Shown piece by piece: positions 63,575 to 64,000 of a stretch of 64,000 bases of DNA. A program made the position numbers and the translations under genes. How positions within the stretch are numbered: the first letter of the stretch is position 1; each line of letters begins with the position of its first letter. Below the pieces are notes generated by a model that searched no databases, was not told the DNA's origin, and saw only the letters and a list, made by a program, of their open reading frames with translations. The DNA is from Epiperipatus broadwayi (taxonomy: Eukaryota > Onychophora > Udeonychophora > Euonychophora > Peripatidae). The stretch lies in assembly GCA_028023455.1 (NCBI GenBank), contig JAQFVV010012447.1:1-64000 (forward strand), read 5' to 3'.

Positions 63575-63930
63575 ATTGTTTTCCTGCAGAAATAATGCCA
63601 AGTAAACCAAGTGTCAATAACACTAGGTTACAATATATATATATAGTAAAAAGTCAAAATTTGTTTATTGGTGATGAATATAAAATTAATAGATTTGTTG
63701 AATTAACAAAAACAGATTATAAGAATAAAATAGATAGTGGAATAGAAAACATATAATATTAAAAAAAACCATTCAATATTATAAAAACAGGCTATAAAAT
63801 TTTAATTTCTATAATGAAAGATAGTAGTATGCTTAATAATGGTCAATATAAAAAATTATATCTTACTGCATAGAAACACCCTAATACATTTACAAAGATA
63901 AAAGCAAAAAAGATATATCAGTAAAAATAA
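63575..63930 (+). pseudogene. Third decayed AT-rich coding remnant
   Basis: From about 63594 a frame reads MPSKPSVNNTR, passes a TA repeat, and continues with LFIGDEYKINRFVELTKTDY and KNKIDSGIEN to about 63754, where stops and a frameshift follow. A second coding-like stretch (TGYKILISIMKDSSMLNNGQ) runs to a TAG at about 63870, with further codons to about 63930. The style matches the remnants at 13.3 and 15.9 kb. No family is recognised, and an AT-rich mobile or virus-like origin is conjecture. The preceding TTTTCCTGCAG resembles a splice acceptor, but the phase does not fit exon e directly. Confidence 0.3.
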
Positions 63931-64000
63931 TATGTAACTTTAATAAAGATATATTTTAAAATTCATGTAAATAATTAATAAACTAATTAAAAAGTTAAAA

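Noticed and set aside
63575-63626. TTTTCCTGCAG acceptor plus short open segment as the next host exon
   Set aside because: Joining to exon e would meet a stop after four codons. The segment belongs to a decayed AT-rich remnant.

Overview
This window looks like an AT-rich (roughly three quarters A+T by eye) invertebrate metazoan nuclear genome. It has spliced exons with GT-AG borders and introns of 0.15 to 13 kb, decayed non-LTR retrotransposons, tRNA-derived SINEs with poly-A tails and target-site duplications, foldback elements and long tetranucleotide arrays. Nothing prokaryotic or organellar was seen. The sequence does not let me name the species. The LINE types and the base composition fit several arthropod, flatworm, cnidarian or lophotrochozoan genomes.

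Layout. 1-2.1 kb: an LTR-element edge and three kinds of minisatellite. 2.1-7.7 kb: AT-rich DNA with no recognisable gene. 7.7-11 kb: a nearly complete but broken RTE-like LINE on the minus strand. 13.3-16.1 kb: decayed AT-rich coding remnants around a 1.7-kb terminal-inverted-repeat element. 17-23 kb: foldback element, small LINE fragments and two hammerhead-bearing repeats. 24.0-49.8 kb: five exons of one plus-strand host gene, with introns full of SINEs, LINE pieces, a 409-bp satellite array, a 2.2-kb tandem duplication and a tandem tRNA-like repeat. 49.9-53.6 kb: a second LINE (minus strand) split by a hammerhead-bearing insertion. 54-59.4 kb: foldback repeats that also carry hammerhead motifs. 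59.4-64 kb: mostly empty, with one weak minus-strand ORF and another decayed AT-rich coding remnant at the edge.

The host gene. Five exons at 24026-24095, 24249-24487, 34792-34858, 36048-36286 and 49707-49782 join in a single reading frame. They alternate a short exon (67-76 nt, phase 1 to 2) with a 239-nt exon (phase 2 to 1). The two complete short-plus-long pairs encode alignable segments of about 102 residues, so the protein contains tandem copies of a roughly 100-residue domain, rich in N-glycosylation sequons. The family is not securely recognised.

The most interesting content is a set of self-cleaving RNA motifs. Six copies of a 409-bp tandem unit (30.9-33.2 kb) each carry a complete type I hammerhead ribozyme motif with a palindromic minimal stem III and an internal loop in stem I. 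A second, dispersed family (six copies) has one copy with a canonical core, flanked by a 12-bp target-site duplication and inserted just before the catalytic motif C of the 51-kb LINE. A third family and a perfect 71-bp-arm palindrome at 59.2 kb carry related remnants. This is the organisation known for retrozymes and Penelope-linked hammerheads. The satellite lies in an intron in the sense direction, so the host pre-mRNA itself would carry six ribozymes.
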